Source: Paracoccaceae bacterium | Lineage (GTDB): Bacteria; Pseudomonadota; Alphaproteobacteria; Rhodobacterales; Rhodobacteraceae | Direction of reading: 5' to 3' | Assembly: GCA_019429405.1 (NCBI GenBank) | Contig: JAHYIZ010000015.1 | Span: forward strand, 1-60,130 | Length of the DNA stretch: 60,130 nucleotides | Part shown: positions 58,555 through 60,130 of the stretch, in pieces | How positions within the stretch are numbered: position 1 is the first letter of the stretch | How the letters are laid out: the number at the start of each line of letters is the position of its first letter | Translations under genes and position numbers: made by a program | Notes under the pieces: generated by a model | Database searches by the model: none | Seen by the model: the letters and a program-made list of their open reading frames with translations, nothing else | Told to the model about the DNA's origin: nothing

Positions 58555-59614
58555 ATCTGCAGCCAATGTACTGTCAGCGACCAAGGTAGACGCCCGTGGC
58601 ACGCGGCCCCCGTTTCGGGCCTCGGTTGGAGGTTTGCCGCGGCCTGAAGCGCTACCACCGCTGTCCGAAGCGCTGGCAATGATTGACCGCATATTCGGCG
58701 TGAATCGGGTCTTGGCCGGCACAGACGCGGTATCAGTAGAGCAGTACTATGTGGATTCCGAACGTGGCTATCGCTGGGTTCATTCGGCAGATGGCTGCAT
58801 GCATCTCGCGCTCAGTTCGGGCACTGATCTGCATACCGAAGATTTTCTTGCGCAGGCCGCATTCATCAAGGACTTGATCCATGAGACCGGCGCCACCCGC
58901 GTGTTGGAGCTAGGGTCTGGCCAAGGTTTCAATCTGATCCACCTCGCGCGCGCGTGTCCGAAGGTTTCGTTTGTCGGCCTGGACCTGCTCGACCGCCACG
59001 TTGCCAGCTCGCGCAAGAAGGCAGCGAAACTCAGCAACATCGCCTTTGTTCAGGGCAGCTTCGAGCCGATCCCGGCGGAGCTGGGGCGGTTCGATCTCGT
59101 GTTCGGCATTGAAACATTGTGCTACGCCCGCGACAGGGGCGTTGTCGCGCGGAGCATCGCTCAGGCGCTTTCACCGGGTGGCACGCATGTGGTGTTCGAT
59201 GCCCAGCGGGCGGTGCCGCTCGTTGACATGCACGAAGAAATCGCAACCGCCGTGCGCCTTTACGAGGTCACAACGGCCGTTACACAGGGATTTGCGCACC
59301 AGCAGGACTGGGACGAGGCATATTGCAAAGTCGGGCTTGTTACGCAGCGGGTCGAGGATTTGACGCGCTCGGTCATGCCCGGTGTCAGGCGCTTGCACCG
59401 ATATGGCAACCGCTATTTCTCGGACCCTTTGATCCGCACGGCGACGCAGGTGTTTCCCGCTGCCCTAAGACGCAACGCCATCGGCGCACTGCTCGGGCCC
59501 TATCTTGTTGAGGAAACGCGCCAGAGCGATGCCGACATCAGCTCACCGGCGCTGCGCTACATTCTTCGCGTTGCGAGCAAGCCCACGACCAACACTGAGA
59601 CATCCCCTCGATAG
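58529..59614 (+). CDS. SAM-dependent methyltransferase (class I)
   Basis: The protein has 361 residues from the ATG at 58529. Motif I is VLELGSGQGFNL at about 125-136; FVGLDLLDRHVASSRKKA and FDLVFGIETLCYARD follow as motifs II and III-like regions, with LSPGGTHVVFDAQRA after them. About 110 residues before the fold and 120 after it show no domain I recognise. The substrate is unknown; position after the export genes suggests modification of the polysaccharide or its lipid-linked unit. The gene overlaps the kinase C-terminus in another frame; ATGs at 58505, 58511 and 58517 are alternative starts. No clear ribosome-binding site is visible. Confidence 0.82.
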   Translation: MNISNASSRSAANVLSATKVDARGTRPPFRASVGGLPRPEALPPLSEALAMIDRIFGVNRVLAGTDAVSVEQYYVDSERGYRWVHSADGCMHLALSSGTDLHTEDFLAQAAFIKDLIHETGATRVLELGSGQGFNLIHLARACPKVSFVGLDLLDRHVASSRKKAAKLSNIAFVQGSFEPIPAELGRFDLVFGIETLCYARDRGVVARSIAQALSPGGTHVVFDAQRAVPLVDMHEEIATAVRLYEVTTAVTQGFAHQQDWDEAYCKVGLVTQRVEDLTRSVMPGVRRLHRYGNRYFSDPLIRTATQVFPAALRRNAIGALLGPYLVEETRQSDADISSPALRYILRVASKPTTNTETSPR

Positions 59615-59648
59615 CGGCGAGAACTTCGTCACATGTCAGTTTCGACCC

Positions 59649-60023
59649 GGCTCTGTTGCACAAATCCTGCGAGGGATTCATCTTTTGAATCCAGCGTGGT
59701 ATCTGGGCTGCATGAGCAGACCCACACCCACGACCTACAAGACCAGGAACTGGCCAGCCTACAATGAAGCGCTGAAGCGCCGGGGCTCGCTGACGATCTG
59801 GTTCGACCCCGAGATGAACTGGGAGGCCGCACCGACAGGCAGGCGCGGCCGCCAGCGGACCTACGGTGATGCCGCCATTCAGACGTGCCTTTCGATGAAG
59901 GTGCTGTTCGGCATGGCACTCCGGCAGACGACCGGGATCGACGAGGAAACGCTGGAAATCCGAGCCGTCGAGATCACCGGAAGCCATGTGTGGATGCCTC
60001 CCATTGTGCAAGGAAAATTTTGA
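59649..60023 (+). mobile_element. IS5-family insertion sequence remnant
   Basis: GGCTCTGTTGCACAAATC at 59649-59666 is a typical left terminal repeat of IS5-type elements in this bacterial group. It is followed by the start of an IS5 transposase. The interior is deleted, and the element appears to end near TTGTGCAA at 60004-60011, which matches the inner part of the expected right inverted repeat before the sequence diverges. The element is about 0.36 kb in place of roughly 0.8-1 kb and cannot transpose by itself. Confidence 0.75.
59712..60023 (+). pseudogene. Internally deleted IS5-family transposase
   Basis: The open frame gives 103 residues against about 250-300 for intact transposases. 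The first 75 (MSRPTPTTYKTRNWPAYNEA, then LTIWFDPEMNWEAAPTGRRG to ALRQTTG) are the normal N-terminus. The next residues, IDEETLEIRAVEITGSH, belong about 90 residues further on in the intact protein, after the first catalytic aspartate region. The DDE centre is therefore lost. Residues after this (VWMPPIVQGKF) are not transposase. The frame remains open across the junction, which can mislead gene finders. Confidence 0.8.
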
Positions 60024-60030
60024 CCTTCTT

Positions 60031-60087
60031 GGCATGTGATCGAGTGCGGTCATGTGTCAGGCCTCACTGTGCGGCTTTTCACATGCC
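60031..60087. repeat. 9-bp inverted repeat at the right edge
   Basis: GGCATGTGA at 60031-60039 and TCACATGCC at 60079-60087 are perfect inverted arms 39 bases apart, just outside the transposase remnant. It may belong to a second element cut by the window edge or be chance; no coding sequence is visible in the last 107 bases. Confidence 0.35.
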
Positions 60088-60130
60088 GCGGGCCGGTATG
60101 GAGATACGCGGATCAGGTCCAAATCACCTA

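Noticed and set aside
59505-59711. Extension of the transposase frame into the methyltransferase gene
   Set aside because: It overlaps the methyltransferase coding end in another frame; the transposase family starts at the ATG at 59712.

Overview
The window is high-GC alphaproteobacterial chromosome, almost certainly from the Rhodobacterales (Rhodobacteraceae/Paracoccaceae). The grounds are the C4-pathway 5-aminolevulinate synthase beside a RodZ-like gene and ispG, the glnB-glnA pair, the valine-catabolic block with a divergent LysR gene, a GTTC-N7-GTTC SOS box before uvrA and a TTAA-N7-TTAA CtrA-type box before the polysaccharide genes. Gene density is high and most calls are housekeeping. 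No prophage, plasmid or CRISPR signature is visible; the only mobile DNA is an IS5-type remnant at the right edge.

Layout. 1-14.2 kb: a LysM protein cut by the left edge, hemA, a RodZ-like protein, ispG, a DsbA-like protein, an N-acetylmuramoyl-L-alanine amidase, PBP1A (mrcA), prfB, a DUF2189 membrane protein, and a coupled M23 peptidase-bactofilin pair. Much of this is cell-envelope construction. 14.3-27.5 kb: a Bcp peroxiredoxin, a large AsmA/YhdP-like protein overlapping queA, two MFS transporters flanking DUF924 and lpd, a rhodanese, uvrA under an SOS box, and a small DUF2892 membrane protein. 27.7-33.4 kb: mmsA, acyl-CoA dehydrogenase, 3-hydroxyisobutyryl-CoA hydrolase and mmsB, which together form most of the valine/isobutyrate route, with a divergent LysR regulator and a conspicuous inverted repeat between them. 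33.5-45.3 kb: a CBS protein, coaD, two GAPDH genes flanking a 47-aa membrane protein, a divergent orphan FliG, two small exported cysteine proteins behind purB, an unknown membrane protein, glnBA, the NAD(P)HX repair enzyme and a degenerate Hint protein. 45.4-49.6 kb: tRNA-Leu(UAG), a GT25 glycosyltransferase, trigger factor, a membrane-anchored unknown and a crotonase-family protein.

49.6-60 kb is a surface-polysaccharide locus. The dTDP-L-rhamnose genes rfbC-B-D-A run leftward. A WecA/MraY-type initiating transferase, a Wza-like export lipoprotein, a Wzb-like phosphatase, a Wzc-like tyrosine kinase and a methyltransferase run rightward from a 440-bp control region containing the CtrA-type box. 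The locus ends in an internally deleted IS5-family transposase remnant.

I did not find a clearly new multi-gene system. The best candidates for undescribed biology are the paired small exported cysteine proteins behind purB, the small membrane protein between two GAPDH genes whose cofactor pockets differ, the hexanucleotide repeat that encodes the kinase tyrosine tail and also supplies start codons for the next gene, the dispersed GC-rich intergenic hairpin family, and the inverted-repeat operator candidate at mmsA/LysR. Start codons were chosen from ribosome-binding sites and family N-termini, so several differ from the longest open frame.
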